64,000 nt of DNA from Symsagittifera roscoffensis (Eukaryota > Xenacoelomorpha > Acoela > Convolutidae): assembly GCF_963678635.1 (NCBI RefSeq), contig NC_087069.1:29800776-29864775 (forward strand), written 5' to 3'. The notes below the pieces were generated by a model. It was not told where the DNA came from and did not search any database. It saw nothing but the letters and a program-made list of their open reading frames with translations. Every line of letters starts with the position of its first letter. Position 1 is the first letter of the stretch. A program made the position numbers and the translations under genes. This document shows, one piece after another, positions 1-10,153 of this stretch.

Positions 1-139
1 AAATCGCTGAAAGTGAAGGGTCTCAGTTTGCGCCAATTCTGGTAAATGGTGTGAGGAATGACCATCAAAATCCAGAAAATCATGAGACAGAGAAAAGCCA
101 GAGTCAGACGCAGAAGCTCGTTTCCTTCGAACAGATTCA
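1..139 (-). CDS. GPCR gene, exon with TM6 (runs off window edge)
   Basis: On the minus strand an open exon begins after an acceptor-like CTAGAG at 140-145 and continues off the window. It encodes LAFLCLMIFWILMVIPHTIY, a hydrophobic helix with one proline at the place of class A Pro6.50, then a Trp/Arg/Lys-rich stretch typical of the end of TM6 and the third outer loop. Starting at 139 restores the frame with the G overhang of the TM5 exon donor at 7809; the overlapping AG that would start the exon at 141 would give a stop. The conserved CWxP is MVIP here. The plus strand is also open to 185 but is read as a shadow. A recent gypsy element lies in the intron upstream. TM7 is outside the window. 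The ligand is not predictable. Confidence 0.6.
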
Positions 140-555
140 CTCTAGCATGAAACAATTTTGTCTTAACTTTTTAATAAAAACATGATAAAATAACTTAACC
201 AGACTTGCATGGTTAAAAAAATTTTGGGCTACCATTTTCGAATAGAGCGTTAAAGCAGTATTGAATGATGGCTCAAATATAACATGATGAAACTTAATTA
301 AAACTTATTTGTTTTGTAAAAAGTTTTGCATCGTAAAAAGTATTGCAACGTTTAAGTTTTATCACAAAATCACTTCAAATCATGGTTAATGTTCAGTCAA
401 TTGATCCAGTTTTTTAGTCATTCACGCCATTTCACTCGACGCCATTTCACTTTATATTAACTTTTTCAATCTATTAAGCCGACAAGGTCAAAAAACTTCA
501 AAACTTTACGTCCATGCCACCGAACAATTTCCATTTTTTAAAACTTCAGCGGTAA
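140..555. other. Receptor intron, left of the gypsy insertion
   Basis: AT-rich intronic sequence between the TM6 exon and the LTR element. I see no coding signal, repeat or RNA gene in it. Confidence 0.5.
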
Positions 556-560
556 AATAG

Positions 561-775
561 TGTTGTGATTTTACATCAGGTTTTGCAATTATTGCTAAAC
601 ATACTTATTTAATTAACTGGTCACTTAGTTATGACCTTCATTAGCCATTCTCTCCGGCGGAGAGAATGATCTCTCACTGTTTTAATGTTTTAACTTACCG
701 ACTAATTCATCTTAATTCTTATTCTTTTTAATAGTTTTAACTTAGAATTAGCTACAACAAAGTAACATTTTATCA
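561..775 (+). repeat. 5' LTR of the gypsy element
   Basis: 215-bp direct repeat of 7303-7517 with TG...CA ends. It contains an inverted repeat at 646-668 (11-bp arms CATTCTCTCCG and CGGAGAGAATG around one G). The last A of the LTR is also the A of the gag start codon. Confidence 0.95.
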
Positions 776-2982
776 TGGCGCAGTCATCTAACGAATCCAA
801 CGTGAGAGGAATACCTCCCTTTTGGCAAAACCATACGGTAGACCCACCCATTCCTTGGGAAGATTGGAGTGATCTGTTTCAATTAGCTATAATTGCTAAA
901 GAAAACATAGATATAGAAAATCTACTCAATCCGTCGGAGAGACAACATCCACTACCACCAAATTTGGAAAACCCACCGGACGGTGAAACAGACGCCCAAA
1001 GACGCTTGAGATTGGAGAGAAATACCCAAGAACAAAGACGATATGACGAAGAAAAAACAGCTTCGATAAAAACCGAAACTAAGAAATTTAACGGAATGCG
1101 AATAGAAGAAGCAGACAAGAAATTACGTTCGGTCTTATATCTGGCATTGGGAAATGAAGGAAAAAGGATCTTCGGACAGAAATTTACCAAGGTGAAAGTC
1201 TTACAAATTTCCTTTAAAGAATTCTGGGAGTTCTTAGCGATTGCTTTCGTAAGAAAATCAAATGTCACATTTGAACGACATAAACTGTTAAATAGAAAAC
1301 AACGCGACAGAGAATCCCTCGAACAATTTTGGGGTGCCTTAGCTGAAATGGCGAAAAAGTGCGACATATCCGCAGGAGAAGAAGAGTGGATAAGAGATAT
1401 TTTCATAAATAATATGAAAAACTACGACATCCAAAGGAAATTATTAACAGAAACCCTCCCTCCACGCGAAGCACTAAACGTAGCACTCATCGATGAAAAA
1501 GGAATTCTGAATCACTTGAAGTTAACTAATAATTTTAAATCCAACGGATCATCTGTATATAAACCAAACAACCATTTTAACGTCAAAAGAGAACCAATTC
1601 TCAACATCGAAAGAAGTAACAGCTGTATGAAGTGTGGCGGTTCATTCTCAAAAGGACACTTAGCAGTTTGCCCAGCAAAGGACACGACTTGTACTTCTTG
1701 TAAATTCAAAGGTCATTTCACCAGACTTTGTAGATCTCGACGTAAAAATGTAAGCATTGTAAATACTCAAATTGTAGATAATACAGATTTTAATCCGTCG
1801 GATTTTCCGGATGTAAATAACGACCACACAGATAGAGAATGTTGCGGCGTCATAAACGCATGGTCGGAATCTGGACAAAGTGAAAACGACGATTACTCTG
1901 TACTAAATGTAACTACAATTTTTGATAACGACGGAAAGGAACTGAAGAAATTATTAAACATCGGACTCGGAAAAGAAAACCAAGTAATTTTAAACATTCA
2001 AGTGGATTCAGCTAGCCCGGTGAGCTTTCTTAAGAAAAACGTACTTCACGAATTGAAATTACGCGATCCCTACTTGAAAATTTATCCGGTGGATAAGACA
2101 ACTAGAGACCTTTACTGTGGATTCACGGATAATGCCATAAACATCACTGGAAAGGTGAAGATTCCGATATTCTCAAATGGTTGGTCAGACAACGACTGTC
2201 AATTCTTCCTAACCGAAGGACATGAAAGGAATATCTTAGGAAACGACAACCTTCCAAAAGTGGGAATAGAAGTCTCTCAGAAACATTTTCCACATTTCCA
2301 GACCAACAAGCAGTGTAAGTCAATAAATTCCATTTCCCAAACAAACCAAGATAGGGAAATCCTTAATATATCAAAGTCATTTAAAAATTTATTCCTTCGG
2401 ATTGGAAAAATCAAAAATCAAATGAAAATTACCCATTTTCACGAACCATTAAAACCAATTCAACTAAAAGGAAGACGAGTTCCCCTCCATTTACTGGACG
2501 CGGTAAAAACAGAACTCAATAGATTAAAAGCAGAGGGACATATTAAAAAATTAGAAAATTGCGACGAAGACAAATTTATTAGCCCAATAGTCATCACTTG
2601 CAAAAAAGACAAATCCATCAAACTGGCGTTAGATTCCAAGTTCATAAACAAACAGATTTACAAGAACAAATATCAAATGCCAAACATCCACGAACTTGTA
2701 GACAACGTCGCGGCACAAATTACTAATGATTCCGTTGGAGAAGTGTGGTTTACTAACTTAGACTTAAAAAATGCATACAGTCAATTAGCATTAGACAAAT
2801 TTACTAGTAACCAATGTAACTTCAGTATCGTGGGCGGTGACATTACGGGTACTTACCAATTTTTAACTGGTTTTTACGGCTTAGGGGATATGCCCAAAGA
2901 ATTTCAAAGAGTAATGGACTCTACGTTAGGTTCAATCCCATTTACTAACTGTTACTTGGACGACATTTTAATCTCTTCCTAA
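775..2982 (+). CDS. Gag-protease-RT part of gypsy polyprotein, ends at a premature TAA
   Basis: 735-codon segment of the gag-pol frame. The N-terminus has the Trp-rich PPIPWEDWSDLFQLAI motif seen in invertebrate gypsy Gags. Two Cys/His clusters follow: CX2CX7HX3C from residue 284 and a canonical CX2CX4HX4C zinc knuckle from residue 306 (CTSCKFKGHFTRLC). The aspartic protease site is near residue 411 as DSAS rather than the usual DTG/DSG, with the ILGND motif downstream. The RT fingers and palm run to YLDD at residues 727-730. A TAA at 2980-2982 stops the frame five codons later, and the same frame reopens at once and runs to 6621. The start at 775 is the first ATG in frame and spans the LTR/primer-site junction; no gag ATG lies further downstream before the conserved Trp motif. 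Confidence 0.93.
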   Translation: MAQSSNESNVRGIPPFWQNHTVDPPIPWEDWSDLFQLAIIAKENIDIENLLNPSERQHPLPPNLENPPDGETDAQRRLRLERNTQEQRRYDEEKTASIKTETKKFNGMRIEEADKKLRSVLYLALGNEGKRIFGQKFTKVKVLQISFKEFWEFLAIAFVRKSNVTFERHKLLNRKQRDRESLEQFWGALAEMAKKCDISAGEEEWIRDIFINNMKNYDIQRKLLTETLPPREALNVALIDEKGILNHLKLTNNFKSNGSSVYKPNNHFNVKREPILNIERSNSCMKCGGSFSKGHLAVCPAKDTTCTSCKFKGHFTRLCRSRRKNVSIVNTQIVDNTDFNPSDFPDVNNDHTDRECCGVINAWSESGQSENDDYSVLNVTTIFDNDGKELKKLLNIGLGKENQVILNIQVDSASPVSFLKKNVLHELKLRDPYLKIYPVDKTTRDLYCGFTDNAINITGKVKIPIFSNGWSDNDCQFFLTEGHERNILGNDNLPKVGIEVSQKHFPHFQTNKQCKSINSISQTNQDREILNISKSFKNLFLRIGKIKNQMKITHFHEPLKPIQLKGRRVPLHLLDAVKTELNRLKAEGHIKKLENCDEDKFISPIVITCKKDKSIKLALDSKFINKQIYKNKYQMPNIHELVDNVAAQITNDSVGEVWFTNLDLKNAYSQLALDKFTSNQCNFSIVGGDITGTYQFLTGFYGLGDMPKEFQRVMDSTLGSIPFTNCYLDDILISS
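776..785 (+). promoter_or_regulatory. Primer binding site, probably tRNA-Ser
   Basis: TGGCGCAGTC follows the LTR with no gap. It is complementary to a tRNA 3' end GACUGCGCCA, the form found in many animal serine tRNAs. The same ten bases encode gag residues 1-4 because the reading frame starts at 775. Confidence 0.75.
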
Positions 2983-5900
2983 GGAACATTCTTAGACCAC
3001 AAGAATATTGTATTAAAAATTTTATCGACCCTCGACGAATACAACTTTGCCGTAAAATGGTCAAAATGTAAATTCTTTCAAAAAGAAATAGAATGGTTGG
3101 GATTTAAAATCTCTAAATCAGGAATTACCCAGTTATTCGACAAATCGAAAGCTATAAAAGACCTACCTATACCGAAGAATCTGAAAAAATTACGATCATT
3201 TTTTGGTTCTATAAACCAATACATTAAATTCGTCCCAAACCTTGCATCCTTAGGAAGCCCACTCCGACCGCTCCTAAATAAGAAATCAATATTCCAATGG
3301 AACGATGATCATACAAAAGCGTTTGAAAGAATAAAAGAAGAAATCGTAAACCTAACAGAGAATACACATTTCGACGTAAAACGAAAAACTAGAGTGAAAA
3401 CAGACGCATCACACAATGGACTTGGAGCCTCGCTGGAACAACTCCATGGTAACGATTGGAAAACAATCTCATTTGCGTCACGTTTTTTAAATCCTCACGA
3501 GTCTAAATACTCTACTAACGAACTCGAACTTCTAGGGGTTGTTTGGGCTGTTGAGCATTATAAAAATTACCTTTACGGATCTGATTTCGAAATAATCACT
3601 GATCACAAGGCCCTATTATCCGCTCTTTCACCAAACCACGGAAATAAAACCTACCACAGTAGATTAACAAGATGGGTAGACAGATTATTACCTTTTAATT
3701 TCTCAATCAAACATATCGCAGGAAAAGACATGGGCTTCACTGACCTTATTTCTAGAATTCCATCCGGAAAAGCCCTCCCAACATCACATTACGACGAAGA
3801 ATTCGTAGTAGCAAACATTAATAAGATTAATAAATCATTAAATCCGTCGGAGAAACTAAGAACTACTTGCTCAGCCATTGGTCTCAATCTGGAAAATTAC
3901 GACTACGTCTTATTACGTAATTACCTAATAGCAGCAGTACTAAAACTTATTAACTCGTCTTTTCCAATTTGCTCATTCAATCACAGAAGAACAGAATTTT
4001 GTACCTCAAATTGTATTCCAACGGATTATTCCAACACAAATACTTTAATTATTTCCATTTCAAATTCCGCATTTCTTTATTTTTTAATTCTTAATTGTAG
4101 CCTAATTAATTCACCTGTAGATAAAAAAATTGTAGATACTGTTAATATGAATAATATGAATATTGTAATTAATCCCACCACTTCCGGTATTTCCGTAGAT
4201 TTAGAATTCAAACTTTTACCAAATCATATCAATCTCGTTAAAAAATACCGTGAAAACTTGAAGTTGCCGGATCGACCCTTGGATTTAAATATTTTATTTA
4301 ACGCCAAGTTAGTGGCTCTCTTGACAGAAGACGATCCCATGTTAAGCCCTATTGTTAAAGCACTTCAAAATAAGGTGGAGAAGATTAATGCAGATTCTCC
4401 TTATTTCAAACATTTCACCCGAGACCTTCACGAATCCGATGGATTACTTTACATGGACGGCAAACTCGTTATTCCATTTACCCTACGAAACGCGATGATG
4501 AAGACCCTCCACGAAACACATCCAGGTCAATTCGGAATGAAATATTTGGCCCAATACATTTGGTGGCCCCACATTAACAGACAAATCTACTTTCATGGAA
4601 TTAATTGCTCAGAGTGTACATCGGCCGGTAAGAATATAAAATCTGTTATTCCTAATTCACAAATTAGTGAACTTCCTCCATTATCAGAACCAAATGAAGA
4701 ACTTAATTTAGATTTCGCGGGTCCTTTGGATTCTTATTGGGGGTCAAATAAATACATTTTACTTTGTATTGACAGATTTTCTAAATTTCCGTCGGCAAAA
4801 ATTACATCATCTACCTCTTCAAAGACAGTTATAGAATTTTTACAAGACAACATATTCTTACACGGGATACCTTATTCTATAAGGGTGGATCATGCTACTT
4901 GCTTTACAAGTCAAGACTTCAAATCATTCTGCGATTCTAACAACATCAAAATAATCTTTTGTACAGTAGGCAATCACCGTTCCAACGGATTAGTCGAAAA
5001 ACTTGTACACACTGTAAAAGTCAAACTACTGGCTATCTCAAAAGAACATCATAAAACCACACTGCAAAATGCCGTTTCAAAAATCATTTGGAACCTACGT
5101 TCTACTTTCCAATCAAAAATTAAATGCTCACCTTTCGAGATCCACTATAACAGAAAACCAAATACTATTTGGAAACAATTAGCTTCGGGTAAACCTTCCT
5201 TTGGAATTTTAGACAAAGGGAAATCAATATTGTCTAAGGATCGAGCTAAGGATTGGAACGCGGATGATAGAATAGAGGACGGATACAAGGACGATTTGAT
5301 TGCGAAGAAGAACCAAAATCCGACTGAAAAAGGCTACGATACAGACTATGCTTCATCCTCGAAAATGACTCAAAACAGAATACCAATCGAAAGCCCTTTT
5401 AAAGGTAAAATCCTTCGGAAAACTAATGGTAATATCAACCGAGACTGTTTTTATAAAGAACTAAACAAAAGAATTATAAATTCTTCGACTTCGACAGTTA
5501 AGTTATCCGACGGAAAAATAATACGAAAATCCGACATTGCGATTCCTATCTCTACCTCAAATAAAATCAGACCTTTTAGAGGAAAAATTTCATTCCCGTA
5601 CTTTTCTAACCCTAATGTTGAAGTAGGTCAGAAACTGGAAGGCTCAAAAAGAAAACCAAAACCCAAGAAGTCAACAAAAAGAAGGACCAGACAATTAGAC
5701 CCGACATCATCCGATAACCTAACTAGGACACGCATTTCTGGATCATCATCCATCCCGACAAGAAGACAGACACGACGCTCAAAGAAGTCACCAACTCATC
5801 CAGGTTACCTCGCTTCGGATGAATCTATGCTAATTTCTTCGGATATTTCGGATACTAGTGAATGGGAATGGATAGCGGGCGGTTTTCCTTGTAGAGACGT

Positions 5901-6621
5901 AGCCAGAGAGCGCTTTATTTCGGATTCACTTACACCTCACATCTCAATCGGAAATAATTTTAATTCTACTATAACCAATCCTGAAATAAAATCTGAGATT
6001 TTAGAAAACGATAGTTTCCCAATCAGTGAACAACCCATGGATCAATCATATGAGTGCCCAATAAGTATAGTGCCAGCCAGCCGAACATCTAACTCGGCGG
6101 ATCAGAGAACCGCAAATCAGGGAGGGGAAAACGACACCATTGGACAAAATGACTTACAATTTGAGCATAATCCGACGGAGACCGACTCAAACACAGACTT
6201 TCCGGTGTATGAGATAAGTGACTCAACGGATGAGTGCACTATATCCAACAGTCCTGCCATAATACCCGGTAAAATTCCTGCTACTATCCGTCGCTCTAGT
6301 AGAAATGTCGGCCCACCAAAATTTTATGGTCAACGTTACTTTATTGATGCCGTAGAGAGTGTCCAAGAAGCCTCTGGTTCGGCGGCCGAGCCTATTGTGT
6401 TAGAGATTGAGGAACCACATGAGACAATCAACAAGACGAATCCGGCGGAGTTAATTGTTCTAGATTCAGATTCATCAGCTTCATCAGATCAAATGTCAAA
6501 CCCATCAACCGATGAATCACTGAGAATGGAAATAGCAAATTTCGGCGACCACTCCGATCTTGATAGTGAACTTTTCAACACTGAACTCGAAAACTTTTTA
6601 AAAGACTATAAAACTTTATAA
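2983..6621 (+). pseudogene. RT C-terminus, RNase H and integrase of gypsy Pol (same frame, after the stop)
   Basis: Continuous open frame in phase with the segment ending at 2982, separated only by that TAA, so the polyprotein is broken by one nonsense codon. In order: RT connection (EWLGFKIS near 3094), RNase H with TDAS at about 3400, the ELE motif and TDHKAL, then the integrase HX2H and CX2C zinc finger (4510-4620). The integrase catalytic triad is Asp at 4711, Asp at 4888 and Glu at 4996; the last two are separated by 35 residues as in D,D35E. The catalytic neighbourhood VDHATCF replaces the common SDNGTQF. About 440 residues follow that are rich in Ser, Thr, Glu and Asp, with an RRSSR...GPPKFYG motif near 6290. 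Translation would need readthrough or another source of Pol. Confidence 0.93.
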
Positions 6622-7302
6622 CCACTTAGATATACTTTAATCTGATATTCTGGCTTACCAAATAACACACATTACTGAGTAAACCGGTGCTAACATTCAG
6701 ATATTAACGGCCGTTCACTAAACTTAAGAACTTAACCCTGCGGATAAAATTTCATGTAGTAAAAAGAAGACATCTTCACGTGTTTTCCTAAATTCTTTAA
6801 TTCGCCTTCACTCCAGTTTGTGTTTTACAAACCAAGACCAACTCCATTAAAATTATGTGCTATCTACGCATTTTACTTTGTAAACCGGTGCTAATTTTCC
6901 AGTTACCAAAATGTGTTTGCTAAATTCGACAACTTTATCCTTCGGATAAATTTCACCCTACAAAAGAAATTATCATCTGTTGCTCCCATAATTTCTTTAA
7001 ATCATATCCTCTTCACTCGCGCATTATAAACCATGACCTCACTCATAAAACGTGGTCCTAAATTCAGCGTTGTGCCAAAACGTGATGCCTTTATCTCATC
7101 TTAACATAACCATTATCCATCGGAATCTGGATAACCTTTGTTGCTGTCATTTAACACTAGTGGAGCTTACTTAGTGTTAGTACCTCATCTTAAGGCGCTT
7201 TAATTTTCCTTCCTCGTCCTTAAAGGGGGAGAAAGGAGTCAGTCATAGTTAGTTATTGTGCATTACTATATTGCAATTTAAATTTTTTCCTGCTTAAGGG
7301 AA
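6622..7302 (+). other. Gypsy 3' untranslated region with polypurine tracts
   Basis: Noncoding. It holds an imperfect tandem duplication of about 200 bp (the motif GTAAACCGGTGCTAA near 6682 and again near 6881). The long purine run is at 7222-7238 (AAAGGGGGAGAAAGGAG), and a short one, AAGGGAA, touches the LTR at 7296-7302. The short run is in the normal position of the plus-strand primer. Confidence 0.7.
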
Positions 7303-7517
7303 TGTTGTGATTTTACATCAGGTTTTGCAATTATTGCTAAACATACTTATTTAATTAACTGGTCACTTAGTTATGACCTTCATTAGCCATTCTCTCCGGC
7401 GGAGAGAATGATCTCTCACTGTTTTAATGTTTTAACTTACCGACTAATTCATCTTAATTCTTATTCTTTTTAATAGTTTTAACTTAGAATTAGCTACAAC
7501 GAAGTAACATTTTATCA
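7303..7517 (+). repeat. 3' LTR of the gypsy element
   Basis: 215-bp direct repeat of 561-775 with one difference seen by eye. It is followed by the target duplication AATAG. Confidence 0.95.
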
Positions 7518-7808
7518 AATAGTATGCGCTTAAAAATCGTTCCAAAATAAATGTTATATATCCAAGAAGTTCATTACCAGGTACGAATAATTTTTTTCTT
7601 GAAATTGGGGGAGGAAAAGTTTTTTTTGAAACTTCATCAAGGATTTTTTTCGATTTTTTCTTGACATTGAAGAAATTTATATTTTAGGAAGCAGATTAGC
7701 AATATGCCAACAGGGCTGTATTTGATATACCAACAGCTGTTTAGCTTAAGAGCTTGATATACCACGAAAATAAACGAAGGTTTTTATTTTTGGAGCGAAA
7801 CTGTCCAC

Positions 7809-7923
7809 CTGATGACTTTTTCGCTCTCTGACTTGATTTTCGCAGCTGCAGAAAGCAAAGGAGATAAAACAACGACGAGAGCACGACTGAGGGTAGAAAG
7901 AAGCCTCCCCATCGAAACAGACC
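7809..7923 (-). CDS. GPCR gene, exon with TM5
   Basis: Minus-strand segment encoding GFFLPSVVLSSLFYLLCFLQ followed by a Lys/Arg/Ser loop. This is a TM5 helix with Pro5.50 and a downstream Tyr, then the start of the third inner loop. The donor CAG/GTGGAC lies at 7808 and leaves one base over, which the TM6 exon acceptor at 139 can complete. The acceptor CCCAG at 7924 gives phase 0, matching the phase 0 end of the TM3-TM4 exon at 10154. A second acceptor, ACAG at 7958, would add ACLADFATQ, including a Cys suited to the second outer loop, but in another phase. The exact 5' boundary is therefore uncertain. Confidence 0.55.
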
Positions 7924-8108
7924 CTGGGTCGCAAAATCAGCCAGACATGCCGAACCTCTGTCAGTTTTAGTTATGCGGGTCCGCGTGACCCGAGCTATAA
8001 TCAAAATAATAACCTCAATAAAAATTGTCATGGTGTACATAACAAGTTCTTCTCGAGTACATGCTTGTATTGAAAACTGTCTTGCAAATGATAATTTAGT
8101 ATATATTA

Positions 8109-8484
8109 CAGTGGCGGATCTAGAATTTTCTCGAGGGGGGCGGGTTTTTCTTAGGTCGACTTTTTTTTAGGTCGACAAAATTGATTTTCTGAGCTCTCCT
8201 AAAGTACTAAAAAACATTGTTTTGGCCTAATTTTCTGCGCCGCGGACAATTTTTTGAAAAACAGGTAAAAAGCCGTTTTTCGGCACTTTTTGGAAAATTT
8301 TGACGAAAAATCGCGTTTTTTCGGCGCGCGCTCCCCCTCAAAGTTAGTATATATTGGCGTCGGTAGGCCAAAAATTGATTTCTTAAATAGTGCCAAAGGG
8401 GGGACCCTTTGAGTCGGCAGAGGGTCGAATCCCTGAGGAGGGGGTGTCCGCCCCTCCGCCGCCTCCCCCCTTAATCCGCCCCTG
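8109..8484 (+). mobile_element. hAT-like MITE, copy A
   Basis: Starts CAGTGGCGGATC and ends with the complement of CAGGGGCGGATTAAGG, so it has terminal inverted repeats of the CAGNGGCGGAT type common in hAT-derived MITEs. Flanking 8-mers ATATATTA (8101-8108) and ATATAATA (8485-8492) match at 7 of 8 positions, the hAT target length. It encodes nothing. A second copy in the opposite orientation lies at 13425-13840, and a terminal fragment is in both macro-repeat flanks (about 45347-45446 and 58420-58525). Confidence 0.7.
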
Positions 8485-8492
8485 ATATAATA

Positions 8493-9562
8493 TCATTTAC
8501 CCTACAACGAAGCTGATGGCTTTACAATTTTTTCGAAGCGTCGTACAAGACTTTTCCTTCGAGCAACCCGATGTCGCCTGCAAACCGAACTTTTTGTATT
8601 TTCAATTGTATCCGTTCAATTATTTATCTATAGCAAAAAAGACTGCTCCTGATAATGAACCCTGAGGTAACCTGCAAAAGAAATTTTCAACATCGGAATC
8701 TTGTTAATCAAAAATTACACAAACAGTAAAAAAAGGTGATCGATTGTTCTTGACTTCAATTAACTGGCATCAATCCACATTTTTTGAAAATCAAATTGCT
8801 TGCGTGCGATGAATCTTTTTTTCCTGTAAAAGTTTTTCGACTAATCAACTTTTCGTTCGAACAATTTTTCATAATCTTTGCCTAGAATGGGAAAAAGAGA
8901 CAACTGTTTGTTGATTAGAACAAGATGTTTTCTTTTCTTTTTTGATCTTGAGGATAACATTTGAACCATTCAATTAGAGCAACTGAAAAAAGAAAAGTGG
9001 GGAATATTTCATCAAAAGTCACATACAGGTAGACATGTTGCCGGATAGATAATTTTGATCAATTGATTCGATTTTCCAGAAAGTGCTTTGCTTTTTTATA
9101 GGTCGCAAACTTAATTTCATCCTTTTTTTTTAAATTTCTTTCTAAATGCTTTTTAAAGGAATTAGAATACCCTGTCGAAATGAACCGAGAAAAAAATTTT
9201 GTTCGCTGAAAAGTAAAAAACCGGCACAATAACTTCAGTCTTTCGGGGTACAGCATTTTTTGCAAATTACCTAGCTGGCTCGTTGGTGCTAAACCAATTG
9301 TCTTTTCGTCTGAAAATTATAGTTCCGATTCCTAAATATCTACAAAACTAGGCAAGCTTCATGTTTGGAAAATTTAGCGCCGTTTCTTCAAACCGTCCCC
9401 CGTTCCTCGGAAAATCCCCGATCCGCAACTGTAGCAATTGATTTCTTTTTGATATTAATTATTCCAAGAGTTTTTAATTTGAGATTTTGGCAAGGTAAAA
9501 ACTAGACCGGGCGAGAATAAAACCTCATCATCACCCTTTCATCAGTACAACGGTTCACCACT
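8493..9562. other. Intronic sequence without recognised features
   Basis: AT-rich, within the receptor gene. Short chance reading frames only; no repeat or RNA gene seen. Confidence 0.4.
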
Positions 9563-9576
9563 CCCCCCCCCCCCCC
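9563..9576 (+). repeat. Poly-C run (14 C)
   Basis: Fourteen consecutive C, then T and further C-rich sequence to about 9585. It stands out in AT-rich surroundings; similar long C or G runs occur at 24243 and 41718. Confidence 0.9.
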
Positions 9577-9637
9577 TCCCCCGCCTCTTACCATCAGTTT
9601 TTACTACATAGAACTTCGATTACGTTCTCTGATTATA

Positions 9638-9775
9638 ATGAAGTTTGGCCTAGTAATTTGGTTGATCAAGTTACTCTGTCAAACTTCCTTACAATCGGAG
9701 CATCCTATTTTGACGTCTGCTGCACCAACTCACTATAACCCTAGTTCTCATCGTAAAATAGATGTTGATGTCTAG
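9638..9775 (+). CDS. Possible small secreted peptide or first exon
   Basis: A 45-codon plus-strand ORF begins MKFGLVIWLIKLLCQTSLQS, which has the basic-hydrophobic layout of a signal peptide, followed by a short polar tail. A possible donor, GTAAAA, lies near 9752, so it could also be the first exon of a longer gene. No homology is recognised and the ORF lies within an intron of the minus-strand receptor. It could be chance. Confidence 0.2.
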   Translation: MKFGLVIWLIKLLCQTSLQSEHPILTSAAPTHYNPSSHRKIDVDV

Positions 9776-9830
9776 TGGTGGATGATTAAGGGCCTATTTT
9801 CTTGTTGACTTAAATATCGTCTGGCTGAGA

Positions 9831-9911
9831 TTATTCAGTGAATTCCTCGTATAGGCGGTAATCCCCCTCCGCATTCCAGCAGTCTCTCCCTACGCAATGA
9901 TGTTCATGTAA
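9831..9911 (-). CDS. Candidate extra GPCR exon (second outer loop), ends in stop
   Basis: A good acceptor (T-rich tract then TTTTTTTAG at 9912-9920) precedes a phase 0 reading LHEHHCVGRDCWNAEGDYRL that ends in TAA at 9831-9833 with no donor before it. The Cys residues suit the second outer loop and the phase matches the TM3-TM4 exon. Use of this exon would truncate the receptor after TM4. It may be an alternative exon, a decayed exon or chance. Confidence 0.25.
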   Translation of the reverse strand, partial: LHEHHCVGRDCWNAEGDYRLYEEFTE

Positions 9912-10153
9912 CTAAAAAAATAACAATGATATAGAATTATATGAAAACTAAAGCACTGTTCAAAAAACTGCATAAAAAGAAAGTTAGCCTTCCTAAGAAA
10001 TATTTCGGATTATTTTTTGAACCTAGATTTTTTTTTTAAAAATTTCACATAGATTACATCAGTCGAGTTTAAGAAAATTCGAGTCTCGACCAGTTTATTT
10101 ATTTATATGTTTAGGTTAACTAACTGTTAATAAATATGTTAAGCATAACTTAC

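Larger units (their letters stand above)
556..7522 (+). mobile_element. Ty3/gypsy LTR retrotransposon, near-intact, with target duplication
   Basis: Complete LTR element bounded by the 5-bp direct repeat AATAG at 556-560 and 7518-7522. The LTRs (561-775 and 7303-7517, 215 bp each) start TGTTGT and end ATCA, and by eye differ at only one base (A at 759, G at 7501), so insertion is recent. The internal part holds gag and pol in a single frame (775-6621) in the order zinc knuckles, protease, RT, RNase H, integrase, which is the Ty3/gypsy order. There is no envelope gene. The primer site fits tRNA-Ser; the mag lineage is one group known to use that primer, but I cannot assign a clade without a tree. 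It is oriented opposite to the receptor gene whose intron it occupies. Two truncated relatives lie at 45904-49994 and 58980-62050. Confidence 0.95.

Noticed and set aside
3-185. Plus-strand 61-codon open frame at the window start
   Set aside because: The minus strand of the same bases gives a convincing TM6 helix with splice site, so the plus frame is a shadow.
879-1406. Minus-strand 175-codon ORF in the gypsy gag
   Set aside because: Antisense to well-supported Gag with no recognisable motif.
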